From: Cytobacillus praedii
Lineage (GTDB): Bacteria; Bacillota; Bacilli; Bacillales; Cytobacillaceae
Direction of reading: 5' to 3'
DNA length: 64,000 bases
Assembly: GCF_001439605.1 (NCBI RefSeq)
Contig: NZ_LMBX01000014.1
Location: 45,885 to 109,884 of the forward strand
Shown here: piece by piece, positions 53,493 to 63,157 of the stretch
How positions within the stretch are numbered: position 1 is the first letter of the stretch
Layout: each line of letters begins with the position of its first letter
Notes under the pieces: generated by a model
The model's input: the letters and a program-made list of their open reading frames with translations, nothing else
The model's database searches: none
Told to the model about the DNA's origin: nothing
Translations under genes and position numbers: made by a program

Positions 53493-54285
53493 ATCACGGA
53501 ATTTTTACCTCATTCCATATGTTATTTGGATCGCCCTTTTTGTCGTTATGCCGATTCTCTTGGTTCTTTATTACTCATTTTTCGACATTGATGGACAATT
53601 TACGCTTGATAATTATAAAAAGTTTTTTACACCGGTTTATTTGAAAATGACGTTTAGTTCTTTTTGGTATGCCTTTTTAATTACATTGTTCACATTACTT
53701 GTAGCGTATCCAATTGCTTACTTGCTTACAAAAACAAAGCATAAGCAGCTTTTATTATTATTAATTATCCTTCCTTCTTGGATCAATTTATTGCTAAAAG
53801 CTTACGCATTCATTGGTATATTCGGAACATACGGAGCTGCAAATAGCTTCCTTGAAGTAATTGGGATTGGGACGAAGCAAATCCTTTTCACAGATTTTAG
53901 CTTTATCTTTGTTTCTGTTTATATTTTCTTGCCATTTATGATTTTGCCTATTTTTAACGCGTTGGATGAATTGAATCCTTCACTAGTTGATGCATCCAAT
54001 GACCTTGGTGCTTCAAAATGGACAACTTTTTTGCGGGTCATTTTCCCGCTGACAATTGATGGAGTAAAATCTGGGTGTCAAATTGTCTTCATTCCAGCCC
54101 TGTCACTGTTCATGCTTACAAGATTAATAGCTGGAAATCGAGTAATTACACTTGGTACTGCCATTGAACAGCATTTCTTAGTTACTCAAGACTGGGGGAT
54201 GGGGGCAACGATCGCCGTCTTCTTAATCATTGCTATGGTACTAATTATGATTCTCACTGGGAAGAGAAAGCGGGGGATCTTATGA
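53482..54285 (+). CDS. potB: Spermidine/putrescine ABC transporter permease
   Basis: The protein has 267 residues with six membrane helices. The cytoplasmic EAA loop reads [33 protein letters not shown] (about 158-190), which contacts PotA. The ATG at 53482 sits inside potA with AGAGGGA before it. It overlaps potC by 4 bp (ATGA). Confidence 0.94.
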   Translation: MKSKSRNFYLIPYVIWIALFVVMPILLVLYYSFFDIDGQFTLDNYKKFFTPVYLKMTFSSFWYAFLITLFTLLVAYPIAYLLTKTKHKQLLLLLIILPSWINLLLKAYAFIGIFGTYGAANSFLEVIGIGTKQILFTDFSFIFVSVYIFLPFMILPIFNALDELNPSLVDASNDLGASKWTTFLRVIFPLTIDGVKSGCQIVFIPALSLFMLTRLIAGNRVITLGTAIEQHFLVTQDWGMGATIAVFLIIAMVLIMILTGKRKRGIL

Positions 54286-55082
54286 AAAAATTATCTAAAC
54301 TATCAACAGTTTATTTAGTCATTATGTTTTTCATTCTGTATGCCCCGATATTATATTTAATGTTTTATTCTTTTAATAGTGGGGGAACGATGTATCATTT
54401 TGAAGGATTTACACTTGATTGGTACAAGGAGTTATTTGGCGATTCAAGACTGTTGATCATCGTTCTAAATACAGCTATTATAGCTCTGCTTTCAGCTGCA
54501 ATTTCAACAATACTTGGGGTTGCAGGTGCATTAGCTATCTATTATGCAAGAAGAAGAAGAGTGAAAAACACATTGCTTTCACTGAATAATGTTTTAATTG
54601 TCAGTCCAGATGTTATTATTGGTGCATCCTTTTTAATTTTATTTACGATGGTTGGTATTAAGCTAGGATTTATCTCCGTATTACTAGCTCATATTGCTTT
54701 TAGTGTGCCAATCGTTGTTATTATGGTACTGCCAAAAATTGAAGAAATGAACACATCAATGATTTATGCGGCTCTTGATCTAGGTGCTAGCCGCTGGGAT
54801 GTGTTGACAAAAGTCGTGCTTCCTTATATTACACCAGGGATTTTCGCAGGTTTTTTCATGGCATTAACATATTCATTAGATGATTTTGCCGTTACCTTTT
54901 TTGTAACCGGGAATGGCTTTACTACCTTATCAGTAGAAATTTATTCACTTGCCAGAAGAGGCGTTTCATTAAATATTAATGCTCTTTCTACACTTTTATT
55001 TATTTTCACTATGCTCCTAGTAGTCGGTTATTACTTCATCACTAAACGTAATAACAAGCCAGGCAGAATGGGGGTTAGATAA
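54282..55082 (+). CDS. potC: Spermidine/putrescine ABC transporter permease
   Basis: The protein has 266 residues with six membrane helices. The EAA loop is IEEMNTSMIYAALDLGASRWDVLTKVVLPYI (about 150-180). It pairs with PotB to form the channel. It overlaps both neighbours (ATGA with potB, TAATG with potD), so the four genes are translated as a coupled set. Confidence 0.94.
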   Translation: MKKLSKLSTVYLVIMFFILYAPILYLMFYSFNSGGTMYHFEGFTLDWYKELFGDSRLLIIVLNTAIIALLSAAISTILGVAGALAIYYARRRRVKNTLLSLNNVLIVSPDVIIGASFLILFTMVGIKLGFISVLLAHIAFSVPIVVIMVLPKIEEMNTSMIYAALDLGASRWDVLTKVVLPYITPGIFAGFFMALTYSLDDFAVTFFVTGNGFTTLSVEIYSLARRGVSLNINALSTLLFIFTMLLVVGYYFITKRNNKPGRMGVR

Positions 55083-56155
55083 TGAAAGAGCTGATTCGTG
55101 CATTATTAGCCGTATTAATTGTTTCGTTTATTTTAATATTTATTGTTTTTAGGCTTAACTCATCTCAGGGATATACGAGCGGAAATACGCTTACTATTTT
55201 TAACTGGGGCGATTATATCGATGAAGACCTAATTAAACAATTTGAAGAGGAAACTGGAATAAAGGTCATTTATGAGACGTTTGATTCTAATGAGGCCATG
55301 CTGACGAAAATCGAGCAGGGAGGGACTGCCTATGATATTGCCGTCCCTTCTGAGTACATCATTGATAAAATGATTCAAGAGGATCTGCTTCTTCCAATCG
55401 ATCATTCTAAGCTCCCTAATTTTCAATATCTTGATTCCCGTTTCTTAGATTTGCCATTTGATCACGGGAACAAATATTCGATTCCTTATTTTTGGGGAAC
55501 AGTTGGCATTTTATACAACACGAAAATACTTGGAGATCGTGAACTAACTAGCTGGAATGACCTTTGGGATCCGGCATTTAAGAATCAAATTTTGCTGGTT
55601 GATAGTGCACGTGAAGTGTTAGGTATGTCATTAAATAGCTTAGGCTATTCATTAAATGATAAAAACAAAGATCATCTTCAAGAAGCAAAAGAAAAGATAG
55701 ATGCATTAACACCTAATATAAAGGCGATTGTTGGGGACGAAAACCGTTTATTATTACAAAATGAAGAAGCAGCGATCGGACTTGTCTGGTCTGGGACTGC
55801 TCAAGAAATTATGTGGGAAAATGAGAATGTCGAATACGTAATCCCAGAAGAAGGATCAAACTTATGGTTTGATAATATGGTCATCCCAAAAACTGCAAAA
55901 AATGTCGAGGCTGCACATGCATTTATTAATTTTATGCTAGATCCAGAAGTAGCAGCTCAGAACACAGACTATGTCGGCTATTCAACACCAAATAAAGAAG
56001 CATTAAAATTCATGGATGAAGAAGTAGTAAGTGACGAACGATTTTATCCAGATGAAGAAATGACTTCAAAGCTCGAGGTATATGAAAACCTAGGAAAAAG
56101 GATGCTCGCTCATTACAATGATCTTTTTCTTGAATTTAAAATGCATACAAAATAA
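55082..56155 (+). CDS. potD: Polyamine ABC transporter substrate-binding protein
   Basis: The protein has 357 residues. A hydrophobic N-terminal segment (about 5-25) ends without a lipobox cysteine, so it is probably held by an uncleaved signal anchor instead of a lipid. The mature part begins LTIFNWGDYIDEDLIKQFEEETGIKV, typical of PotD/PotF, with YDIAVPSEYII and SIPYFWGTVGILYN forming the binding cleft. It delivers spermidine or putrescine to PotABC. A terminator follows. Confidence 0.93.
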   Translation: MKELIRALLAVLIVSFILIFIVFRLNSSQGYTSGNTLTIFNWGDYIDEDLIKQFEEETGIKVIYETFDSNEAMLTKIEQGGTAYDIAVPSEYIIDKMIQEDLLLPIDHSKLPNFQYLDSRFLDLPFDHGNKYSIPYFWGTVGILYNTKILGDRELTSWNDLWDPAFKNQILLVDSAREVLGMSLNSLGYSLNDKNKDHLQEAKEKIDALTPNIKAIVGDENRLLLQNEEAAIGLVWSGTAQEIMWENENVEYVIPEEGSNLWFDNMVIPKTAKNVEAAHAFINFMLDPEVAAQNTDYVGYSTPNKEALKFMDEEVVSDERFYPDEEMTSKLEVYENLGKRMLAHYNDLFLEFKMHTK

Positions 56156-56161
56156 TTGTGA

Positions 56162-56195
56162 AACTGACTGGCCATTAGCTGGTCAGTTTTTTTAT
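56162..56195 (+). terminator. Intrinsic terminator of potABCD
   Basis: AACTGACTGGC pairs with GCTGGTCAGTT (one G-U) and is followed by seven T residues. Confidence 0.9.
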
Positions 56196-56256
56196 ATCAG
56201 CACTTATCATATTCTTAAAGAATATTGGAGAAATTAATGGAAAAAGGAGTGATGAA

Positions 56257-57027
56257 ATGAAACAGATGCTTTTCTTATTTATTCTTCTTTTTTCTCATAT
56301 CCAGCCCATATCTGCGGAAGCTCCTCATATAAAGAGAGAACTAGCCATTGTAATTGATGACCTTGGAAACCATATGGAGGGAACAGAAGAAATTTTACAG
56401 CTTCCGATCACCTTAACTGCTGCAATTATGCCCTTTATGCCAAGTACAAAAGCAGACGCAGAACTTGCAAAACGAAATGGACATGATGTGATTGTTCATT
56501 TGCCTATGGAGCCAAAAAAAGGAAAGAAAAGCTGGCTCGGCCCTGGTGCTATCACAACAGACCTTAGTGATGAAGAAATTAGAAATCGAGTAGTCGCTGC
56601 TATTAAGGATGTTCCGCATGCAATCGGCATGAATCATCATATGGGCTCGAAAGCAACAGAGGATGAGAGGGTTATGAGAATTGTCATGGAAGTCTGTAAA
56701 GAATTTGGATTTTTTTATCTCGATAGCAAAACAACGTCAAATAGTGTTGCAGGAAAGATTGCACAACAACTAGACGTTCCATTTCTAGAAAATAACTTAT
56801 TTTTTGATGACGTATATACAACACGCCATGTAACAAAACAAGCGAACCTATTAGCTGGAAAATTGAATAAAAGTGATCAATTAATTGCAATTGGACATGT
56901 CGGTATTTCTGGTCCAATTATGGCCAGTGTATTGGAAGCATATATTCCAGTTTATAAAAACAAAGCAGAACTTGTACCGCTTTCTAAGCTCATTCCTGGC
57001 TATGAGTTATTAGATGAAGGGATATAA
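56257..57027 (+). CDS. Divergent polysaccharide deacetylase (YibQ-like), secreted
   Basis: The protein has 256 residues. A signal peptide (about 1-20, ending SAEA) is followed by a NodB-like barrel: LAIVIDDLGNH (about 28-38) with the first metal Asp pair, HLPMEPK (about 80-86), GMNHHMGS (about 123-130) with two His, and FFYLDSKTTS. This is the divergent polysaccharide deacetylase 2 family (DUF610). Its substrate outside the cell is likely a cell-wall or capsule glycan. ATG follows AAAGGAG. A strong terminator overlaps the stop region. Confidence 0.88.
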   Translation: MKQMLFLFILLFSHIQPISAEAPHIKRELAIVIDDLGNHMEGTEEILQLPITLTAAIMPFMPSTKADAELAKRNGHDVIVHLPMEPKKGKKSWLGPGAITTDLSDEEIRNRVVAAIKDVPHAIGMNHHMGSKATEDERVMRIVMEVCKEFGFFYLDSKTTSNSVAGKIAQQLDVPFLENNLFFDDVYTTRHVTKQANLLAGKLNKSDQLIAIGHVGISGPIMASVLEAYIPVYKNKAELVPLSKLIPGYELLDEGI

Positions 57028-57029
57028 GA

Positions 57030-57074
57030 AAAGAAACAACCTTATTGTACGTTTACAAGGTTGTTTCTTTTTTT
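57030..57074 (+). terminator. Intrinsic terminator of the deacetylase gene
   Basis: AAAGAAACAACCTT (57030-57043) pairs perfectly with AAGGTTGTTTCTTT (57057-57070) and is followed by further T residues. Confidence 0.92.
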
Positions 57075-57288
57075 ACAGGAAATATTTAGAAGCCGCCCAC
57101 ATTCTGATCTGGTTAGTCCCGCAGTCGCTGCGAAGGTAGAAGAGGTGGACGGCTATAATTTTAGTATATGTTTTAGTGAAAAAAAGATTCTAGTTCACAC
57201 ACTTTTAGTGAAAGGAAATGAGTTTTCCACTATTATTAAAGATGATAAGAAATGTTTAGTAATTGAGGTGTACTATGAAGATTCGTGA
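57061..57288 (+). CDS. Small hypothetical protein upstream of the menC-like gene
   Basis: The open frame encodes up to 75 residues with protein-like sequence ([30 protein letters not shown] ... [22 protein letters not shown]). The start is unclear: TTG at 57061 lies inside the terminator, while GTG at 57145 has AAGG 9 nt upstream and would give 47 residues. The stop overlaps the menC-like gene by 14 bp, so translation is likely coupled. Family not recognised. Confidence 0.5.
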   Translation: MFLFLQEIFRSRPHSDLVSPAVAAKVEEVDGYNFSICFSEKKILVHTLLVKGNEFSTIIKDDKKCLVIEVYYEDS

Positions 57289-58381
57289 AATCACTTTACG
57301 TCATTTAAAGATGAAAATGAAATCTCCTTTTTCAACAAGTTTTGGTACAATGCAAGATAAAGAATTTCTCCTCCTTGAAGCGAAATCCGAAAATGAGAAT
57401 ATCGGATGGGGAGAATCTGTAGCCTTTGACACGCCATGGTATACAGAAGAAACAGTAAAGACAAATTGGCATATGCTCGAGGATTTTATTATCCCGGCAG
57501 TATTAAACAAGGAGTTTAACCATCCAGATCAAGTATCAGATCTACTCTCATCCATTAGAAAAAATAATATGGCCAAATCAACAATTGAGGGGGCAGTATG
57601 GGACTTATACGCGAAAGAAAAAGGGATTAGCTTAACCAAAGCTCTTGGAGGAAATAAGGCGAAAATAGAAGTAGGAATAAGCATTGGTATTCAAAAAACT
57701 ATTGATGATCTTTTACAATTAATTGATGGGTATACAGCAAAAGGGTACAAGCGAATGAAGGTAAAAATTAAACCAGGCTGGGACCTTGGGGTCATTCGAG
57801 AAATCCGCAAGCATTTCCCAAAAGTCCCATTAATGGCTGATGCAAACTCTGCATACACGTTAAATGATATCGATCTGTTTAAATCAATGGATGAATATGG
57901 GTTAATGATGATTGAACAGCCATTTGCTGCAAATGACTTTATCGATCACGCAAAACTTCAAAGGGAAATTACTACACCGATTTGTTTGGATGAAAGCATT
58001 CATTCGTTTGAGGATGCGCGGCTAGCAATTGAATTGAACGCTTGTCAAATAATTAATATAAAAATTGGCAGGGTAGGGGGACTAACAGAGGCGAAAAGAA
58101 TTCATAATCTATGTAAAGAAAACAAGATTCCTGTATGGTGTGGGGGCATGCTTGAAGCTGGCATTGGAAGAGCGCATAATATTGCATTAACTACATTATC
58201 GAATTTTATTTTGCCTGGTGATACAGCTGGTTCTTCTCATTATTGGGAAAAGGATATCATTAACCCAGAGGTGACAGTAGAAAATGGATATATTAATGTT
58301 CCTGATCATCCTGGCATAGGTTTTGTGCCTAATAAAGAGATCATCCGGCAATATACTTGTAATGAAAAATTATTTTCTTAA
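57275..58381 (+). CDS. MenC-type enolase-superfamily enzyme (o-succinylbenzoate synthase/N-acylamino acid racemase)
   Basis: The protein has 368 residues. It has a capping domain (1-125) and a TIM barrel with KxK at MKVKIKPG, metal ligands in MADANSAY (Asp), IEQPF (Glu) and LDESI (Asp/Glu), and the second base Lys in NIKIGRVGG. This layout fits the NAAAR/OSBS group of Bacillus and Geobacillus. No other menaquinone genes lie here, so acylamino acid racemization is as likely as OSBS. ATG at 57275 follows GAGGTG. Confidence 0.85.
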   Translation: MKIREITLRHLKMKMKSPFSTSFGTMQDKEFLLLEAKSENENIGWGESVAFDTPWYTEETVKTNWHMLEDFIIPAVLNKEFNHPDQVSDLLSSIRKNNMAKSTIEGAVWDLYAKEKGISLTKALGGNKAKIEVGISIGIQKTIDDLLQLIDGYTAKGYKRMKVKIKPGWDLGVIREIRKHFPKVPLMADANSAYTLNDIDLFKSMDEYGLMMIEQPFAANDFIDHAKLQREITTPICLDESIHSFEDARLAIELNACQIINIKIGRVGGLTEAKRIHNLCKENKIPVWCGGMLEAGIGRAHNIALTTLSNFILPGDTAGSSHYWEKDIINPEVTVENGYINVPDHPGIGFVPNKEIIRQYTCNEKLFS

Positions 58382-58385
58382 AAAG

Positions 58386-58412
58386 CTCCCAGGAACATGT
58401 GGATCCTGGGAG
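58386..58412 (+). terminator. Terminator hairpin of the menC-like gene
   Basis: CTCCCAGGA (58386-58394) pairs with TCCTGGGAG (58404-58412). A short T-rich tail, TTGTATT, follows. Confidence 0.7.
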
Positions 58413-58551
58413 TTGTATTAAGTTACGAAATATTCAATCAATATTTCTCGGGAAAGCGCAGATTCAGACATTTCCTTATTAAAATCGTCATCCAGCTAGT
58501 CTGATTTTGTCGTATGCTAAAGATATTGTCAGTTATTGAGGATAGAAGGGG

Positions 58552-59784
58552 TTACAAAGGGAATATCATTTGAAAGGTCGTTCCCTCCTTCTCTTTGCTG
58601 CTAATTTGGTAATCGCCATTCATCCGTTTAATGATATCAAAACAAATCATTAAACCAAGTCCCGTTCCTTTTGTCTTGGTTGAATAATATGGCTGGCCAA
58701 GCTGCTTTATTTGAATCGGATCGATACCAATTCCTTCATCGATAATACTAATTCTTACATGCCCATTTTCTTTGTAAGCGAATAATTCTAGATTGCCGCC
58801 AGATGGCATTGCCTCAATCCCATTCTTAATTAAATTGATTAATAACTGCTTGCATTCATTTATATTTCCATTAATAATTAATTTTTCTTCAATATTTGTA
58901 ATTAGATTAACATTAGACATGACAGCAAATGGATGCATAAATTCTGCAACATCCGTTAATGTTTGCGAAAGAGGAATGGGCTCGCAAAAATGGTTTACAG
59001 GGCGTGCAAGGGATAGAAAATCTCCGATTATTTTCTGTGTCCGGTCCAATTCATCAAGTGAAACAGAGATAAACATCCCTTGTTTAGATGTTAAGTTCGT
59101 TTCGTCCTTCATGATTTGCAAAAAGCCTCGGATTGTTGTCATTGGATTACGAATTTCATGTGCAACTGAAGCCGCAAGCTGACTTACTGCATTCAATTTA
59201 TCTGCATTTTGCAATTGTTCCAGCATGGCTAGCTGCAGCTTATTCATTTCGATTAAATAAATTATGATTGCAAGTGTTAGTATTGATAGAAGTGAAAAGG
59301 AGAATAGATATAAGAAATCATCAGATTGTCCAGATTGTACAAGTGCAATTATACGAGTACCAGTTATAAGAATATAGAACGCGACACCAATAAATAGTTT
59401 TCTCCAAGGGTTAGTTCTTTGATAATAGTTGTAAACGGATCCAAATAGGGGAATGATTAATAAATAATTTAATAGTAATAACAAAAATTCTTTAAGCTCT
59501 CCTAGTATATTTACTCCCAATAAAGCACCTATCGCAAGACCGCCACCAAGTGGTCCTATGTAGAAAAAAGCAATAAAAATAGGGATGAATTTCAAATCAA
59601 ATGCAATTCCCTCAGCTACTCTTACAGGAAACGACATAGACAGTAGGAGTGAAAATAGAATCGTAATAAGAAAAATAATCCTTGTTTTCATTTCCTTTTT
59701 GTATCTGCTGAGAATGATATTTACAAAAGGGATCATCATCATAATAAAGAAATGAAAAATTAACTCTGCTACAAAATACTTCAA
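58552..59784 (-). CDS. Sensor histidine kinase with 5TMR-LYT-like sensor
   Basis: The protein has about 410 residues. Five to six membrane helices (about 1-180, with FYIGPLGGGLAIGALLG in the middle) resemble the 5TM-5TMR LYT module. They are followed by a HisKA domain with the phospho-His in SVAHEIRNPMTT (about residue 210) and an HATPase domain (NLIKNGIEAM, DEGIGI, GTGLGL). The layout is that of KinB-like sporulation or GAF-less sensor kinases. No response regulator is adjacent, so it may feed a phosphorelay. TTG at 59784 has GGAGG about 10 nt upstream; the ATG at 59793 is only 1 nt from it. Confidence 0.87.
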   Translation of the reverse strand: MKYFVAELIFHFFIMMMIPFVNIILSRYKKEMKTRIIFLITILFSLLLSMSFPVRVAEGIAFDLKFIPIFIAFFYIGPLGGGLAIGALLGVNILGELKEFLLLLLNYLLIIPLFGSVYNYYQRTNPWRKLFIGVAFYILITGTRIIALVQSGQSDDFLYLFSFSLLSILTLAIIIYLIEMNKLQLAMLEQLQNADKLNAVSQLAASVAHEIRNPMTTIRGFLQIMKDETNLTSKQGMFISVSLDELDRTQKIIGDFLSLARPVNHFCEPIPLSQTLTDVAEFMHPFAVMSNVNLITNIEEKLIINGNINECKQLLINLIKNGIEAMPSGGNLELFAYKENGHVRISIIDEGIGIDPIQIKQLGQPYYSTKTKGTGLGLMICFDIIKRMNGDYQISSKEKEGTTFQMIFPL

Positions 59785-59925
59785 GAGAACCATTCCTCCA
59801 AGTCTAATTATTCCATATCTAATTAAACAAAAAGGGTGAGGAATCCTTTATATTATGTAGATTATTGTTGAATGAACCGGAAAAATAATTCCTTAATATT
59901 TTACAATACTCGACAATTAAAAATA

Positions 59926-59946
59926 ACCGGCTCTTCATGAGCCGGT
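59926..59946 (-). terminator. Intrinsic terminator of the ftsH-like gene
   Basis: ACCGGCTC and GAGCCGGT form an 8-bp stem over TTCAT, just past the minus-strand stop. The minus-strand tail TTATTTTTAATT is T-rich. Confidence 0.85.
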
Positions 59947-59951
59947 ATAAA

Positions 59952-61694
59952 TTACGTAAGAACTGCTTCCTTGTATTCAGCGGATGGAGTAGAATTCACA
60001 ATTGTTTGCACTTCAGATCCATCCAAAGTCTCTAGTTTCAAGAGAGCTTCAACTAGGTTGTCGAATTGAACTTGGTTTGTTTCTATTAGCTTTTCTGATC
60101 TCTTTAAAGCTTTTTGAAATAGCTCTTGCATTTTTGCTTCTTTATCTGCCTTGTTAAAAGTTAATGTAAAGCCATCATCAAGTAGGCCAGTATCAACCAT
60201 TTGTTCAATCACTTGTTTGGCTTGCTGAACATCGCCGCCAACACCAATGCTGTGCTCCCCTAGAATATGTCTTTCTGCAACACCGCCAGCCAAAATCATT
60301 GCAACTTGATCAAGCATTTCGCTAGTAGTCGACAGATGCATTTCTTTTGGGACCGGTGCTACATAACCAAGTGCTTGTCCACGGGGAATAATTGTAGCCT
60401 TACGAACAGAACCAGGCTTTGTAATTGCTGCAACTAAAGCATGTCCTGATTCATGAATAGCAACTCGTCTTTTTGTTTCTGCGTCCTGAAGTGCTCGGGT
60501 TGAGCTCCCAAGAACAGTTCTGTCTAAAGCAAAATCAATATCTTCTTTCGTAATACTTTCCTGGCCATTTTGCACAGCCCTACGACTGGCTGTTTCAAAT
60601 AGTGATTGAAGATCTGCTCCGGAAAAACCAGAAGTGCTTTCAGCAAGTTCTTCAAGAGAACTTATGACATTTGCCGCCAATTTTCTATTTTTTGTATGAA
60701 TCTCGATGATTTCTTTTCTTCCTTTTGTATCTGGAAGAGGTACATGAAAAGAAAAGTCAATCCGGCCTGGTCGTAAAAAGGCATCATCCAGCATATCTTT
60801 TCGATTTGTTGCAGCTATGAAAAGAATGCCATCATTAGAGTGTCCACCATCCAACTGAACTAGAAGCTCTGTTAATGTCTTTTCGCTTTCTTCACCGCCA
60901 TGCTGCTTTCTTTTACCGGCAAGGGCGTCGACTTCGTCTATAAACACAACAGCAGGTTTATGCTTCCTTGCATTTTGAAACAATGTTCGAACGCGGGAAG
61001 CACCAACACCTACAAACATTTCATTAAATGCTGAACCGCTCGTTGAGAAGAATGTCGCACCCAGCTCCTTAGCAATTGCTTGTGCGAGCAGTGTTTTCCC
61101 AGTTCCAGGAGGACCATATAATAGGATCCCTTTTGGCGGCTTCAAACCCATTTGAACTGCTTGTTCCGGTTCTTTTAAAATAGAGAGAGTCTGCATAATC
61201 TCGTCTTTCATCTCTCCTTGAATTCCGCCAACATCTGAAAGAGAGATAGATGGAAGCGGTTTTGCCTTTGACACACTTTGCTTCATCGTATTTGCAGTAC
61301 CAAGTCCGCCTTTGCCAGACTTATATAAATAAATGCCGATAGCAATTACTAATACAACTAGCCCGCCTAAAATCCATGGTGTATATGGACTAGTAGATGA
61401 AAATGTATATTCTACATGATAGTTTTCTACTAATTTATTAATCATTTGACTATTCGGCGGTACATGCGAAATAAATTCACCATCGCCTGTAATTATCGTT
61501 AGTTTTCCATTAATATGTTCATTTATCGTAACTAATTCACCATTTTGCGAGGCTATTAGTTCTTCAACTGATGAATAGGGGATTGTTTCAGATTTATAAC
61601 CATCCTGCATAACAAAAAAGATGGCTGTTGCAATGACTAAAAGACCTACAATAATCGGAACAATTGTTGAAGCTTTTCTCCTATTTAATTTCAA
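59952..61694 (-). CDS. FtsH-type AAA+ membrane metalloprotease, paralogue
   Basis: The protein has 580 residues. Two membrane helices (about 10-28 and 107-125) flank a short outside domain. The AAA module has Walker A GPPGTGKT (194-201), Walker B VVFIDE (249-254) and the SRH with RPGRID. The zinc protease has HESGH (414-418) and the third ligand Asp in GGDVQQA. It differs from the main FtsH in its short C-terminus and weakly conserved outside domain, and the main ftsH lies elsewhere in Bacillus. Start is TTG behind GAGGAGGG. Substrates unknown. Confidence 0.9.
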   Translation of the reverse strand: MKLNRRKASTIVPIIVGLLVIATAIFFVMQDGYKSETIPYSSVEELIASQNGELVTINEHINGKLTIITGDGEFISHVPPNSQMINKLVENYHVEYTFSSTSPYTPWILGGLVVLVIAIGIYLYKSGKGGLGTANTMKQSVSKAKPLPSISLSDVGGIQGEMKDEIMQTLSILKEPEQAVQMGLKPPKGILLYGPPGTGKTLLAQAIAKELGATFFSTSGSAFNEMFVGVGASRVRTLFQNARKHKPAVVFIDEVDALAGKRKQHGGEESEKTLTELLVQLDGGHSNDGILFIAATNRKDMLDDAFLRPGRIDFSFHVPLPDTKGRKEIIEIHTKNRKLAANVISSLEELAESTSGFSGADLQSLFETASRRAVQNGQESITKEDIDFALDRTVLGSSTRALQDAETKRRVAIHESGHALVAAITKPGSVRKATIIPRGQALGYVAPVPKEMHLSTTSEMLDQVAMILAGGVAERHILGEHSIGVGGDVQQAKQVIEQMVDTGLLDDGFTLTFNKADKEAKMQELFQKALKRSEKLIETNQVQFDNLVEALLKLETLDGSEVQTIVNSTPSAEYKEAVLT

Positions 61695-61886
61695 CTTTTT
61701 CCCTCCTCATTGTACCTTCTCATTATAAATACGAATACTATTTATGTGTAGTGGATGATTAATGTAAAAAATAGAAAACAATGTAAAATATGAGTAATGG
61801 AAGCGATAACCTAAATTGTTTAATTTACCCTTCACAAATGTTGGAAAGCAAGATATAATTACATAGGATAAATGGAATATACGTAA

Positions 61887-61972
61887 CCACAAGGGGAGCA
61901 AAATGCTGAGAGTGAACATTTATTTGTTCTGACCCTTCGAACCTGTTAGATAATTCTAGCGCAGGAATGTGG
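61887..61972 (+). promoter_or_regulatory. TPP (THI-box) riboswitch
   Basis: The elements occur in order: CCAC, AAGGGGAGC, TGCTGAGA, GACCCTTCGAACCTG, TAGATAATTCTAGCGCAGGAA and GTGG closing P1. It binds thiamine pyrophosphate. The downstream gene is the thiamine transporter, and a terminator follows the aptamer. Confidence 0.96.
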
Positions 61973-61975
61973 AAT

Positions 61976-62047
61976 GAATAGTTTTTTTGTTTTATTTACT
62001 ATTCTCCCCTTGAGGTGTCGTACATTTGTAAAGGGGAGATTTTTTTT
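61976..62047 (+). terminator. TPP-controlled terminator and masked ribosome site
   Basis: TCTCCCCTT (62003-62011) pairs perfectly with AAGGGGAGA (62031-62039), then eight T residues lead right up to the ATG. The 3' strand is also the ribosome site (AAGGGGAG), so the hairpin can stop both transcription and translation. GAATAGT and ACTATTC upstream can form a competing hairpin as anti-terminator. Confidence 0.85.
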
Positions 62048-62647
62048 ATGAAAAAATTAAGTTTAATCGCATTGATTGAGGCTTCTTTTTTTGCGGCATT
62101 TGCTATTATTTTGGATTTATTGCCTTCAATCAAACCAACACCTAATATTTCAATTTCAGTTGCCATGCTGCCAATCTTTATTTTGGCCTTTCGTTGGGGA
62201 TTTCGGGTAAGTTTGATTTCTGGATTTATGTGGGGAATTCTGCAAATTGTGTTGGGGGATGCTTGGATCGTAACACCGATACAAACATTTATTGAATATG
62301 TCTTAGCGTTTGCATTCATTGGGTTTGCAGGTCTATTTTTCAAATCCATTCAAAAACATCTGAGATATGGAAAAAAGAAAATTGCACTTGCATGGATTGT
62401 AGCTGCCATATTTGTCGGAAGCCTTGCACGATATTTCTGGCATTTCTTAGCTGGTATTTTATTTTTTGGCAGCTATGCACCAGAAGGGATGTCACCGTTT
62501 CTATTTTCTTTTGCAGTAAATGGTGCAACAGCACTTGGATCATGGGTTCTCTGTTCAATTGTTACCGTAATAGTTGTTTCCACTGCACCACGACTAATTA
62601 TTAGAAAAAATGAACCTATTGCTTTACCGCATAACAAAGCTTCGTAA
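62048..62647 (+). CDS. thiT: Energy-coupling thiamine transporter S-component, ThiT
   Basis: The protein has 199 residues with six membrane helices. ALRWGFRVSLISGFMWGILQIVLG-like text (LAFRWGFRVSLI, about 53-64) and WIVTPIQTFIEYVLAF carry the family pattern, with Trp residues that bind thiamine (YuaJ in B. subtilis). It needs the shared EcfAAT module, which is not in this window. The start is the ATG at 62048 that follows the regulatory hairpin. A strong terminator follows the gene. Confidence 0.94.
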   Translation: MKKLSLIALIEASFFAAFAIILDLLPSIKPTPNISISVAMLPIFILAFRWGFRVSLISGFMWGILQIVLGDAWIVTPIQTFIEYVLAFAFIGFAGLFFKSIQKHLRYGKKKIALAWIVAAIFVGSLARYFWHFLAGILFFGSYAPEGMSPFLFSFAVNGATALGSWVLCSIVTVIVVSTAPRLIIRKNEPIALPHNKAS

Positions 62648-62655
62648 GATATTTT

Positions 62656-62688
62656 AATCCTCTCTATATTTTATAGAGAGGATTTTTT
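62656..62688 (+). terminator. Intrinsic terminator of thiT
   Basis: AATCCTCTCTATA pairs with TATAGAGAGGATT, followed by TTTTT. Confidence 0.92.
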
Positions 62689-63157
62689 ATATATTTAAAA
62701 TGGTGTGTCATACTATTTCAGTCAGAAAGTATTCGGAAGGATAAATTTATGAAAGTTAGGAGTAATTACTGGAAATACATGTTCAATATGGAAAAATAAG
62801 CATTATCTTAGAAAAATAAGTTGCCGAAAGTAACAGGGGAGTAATATGAACTTTTAAAAAATCTACAAATATGTGAACAACTTTTGAAATATTATACCCC
62901 TTCAATAACCATTTATTTCTCTAAGAAGGTAGCTTAAAAGCAATGTTCATCAGTATTCATTGTTATTTTAATATATTTGTAGCTCCAATAAAGTAAAAAT
63001 ATTCCTTCGCTTATTTGTCACATTCTTTTAGTTAACAACGTGGTAATATTGTAAATGAACCAGCAAGAACATTTTTAGATGTTCATTTGTTGAAGATTGT
63101 GAAAATATGTACACAATAATTGAAATTTATTATTTCTAATAAGAAAGGAGCCCCGTT
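62689..63157 (+). promoter_or_regulatory. Upstream region of qoxA
   Basis: The 469-bp gap has an extended -10, TGGTAATAT (63041-63049), without a clear -35. Inverted repeats follow: AAATGAAC (63053-63060) with GTTCATTT (63081-63088), GAACAT with ATGTTC nested inside, and TTGTG-N10-CACAA (63097-63116), which recalls redox-operator half sites. A 16-codon ATG frame at about 62750 has a GGAAGGA site but no known relative. Confidence 0.45.

Noticed and set aside
57061..57144. TTG at 57061 as a sure start for the small gene before menC
   Set aside because: It lies in the 3' arm of the deacetylase terminator and has no ribosome site; a GTG at 57145 is at least as likely.
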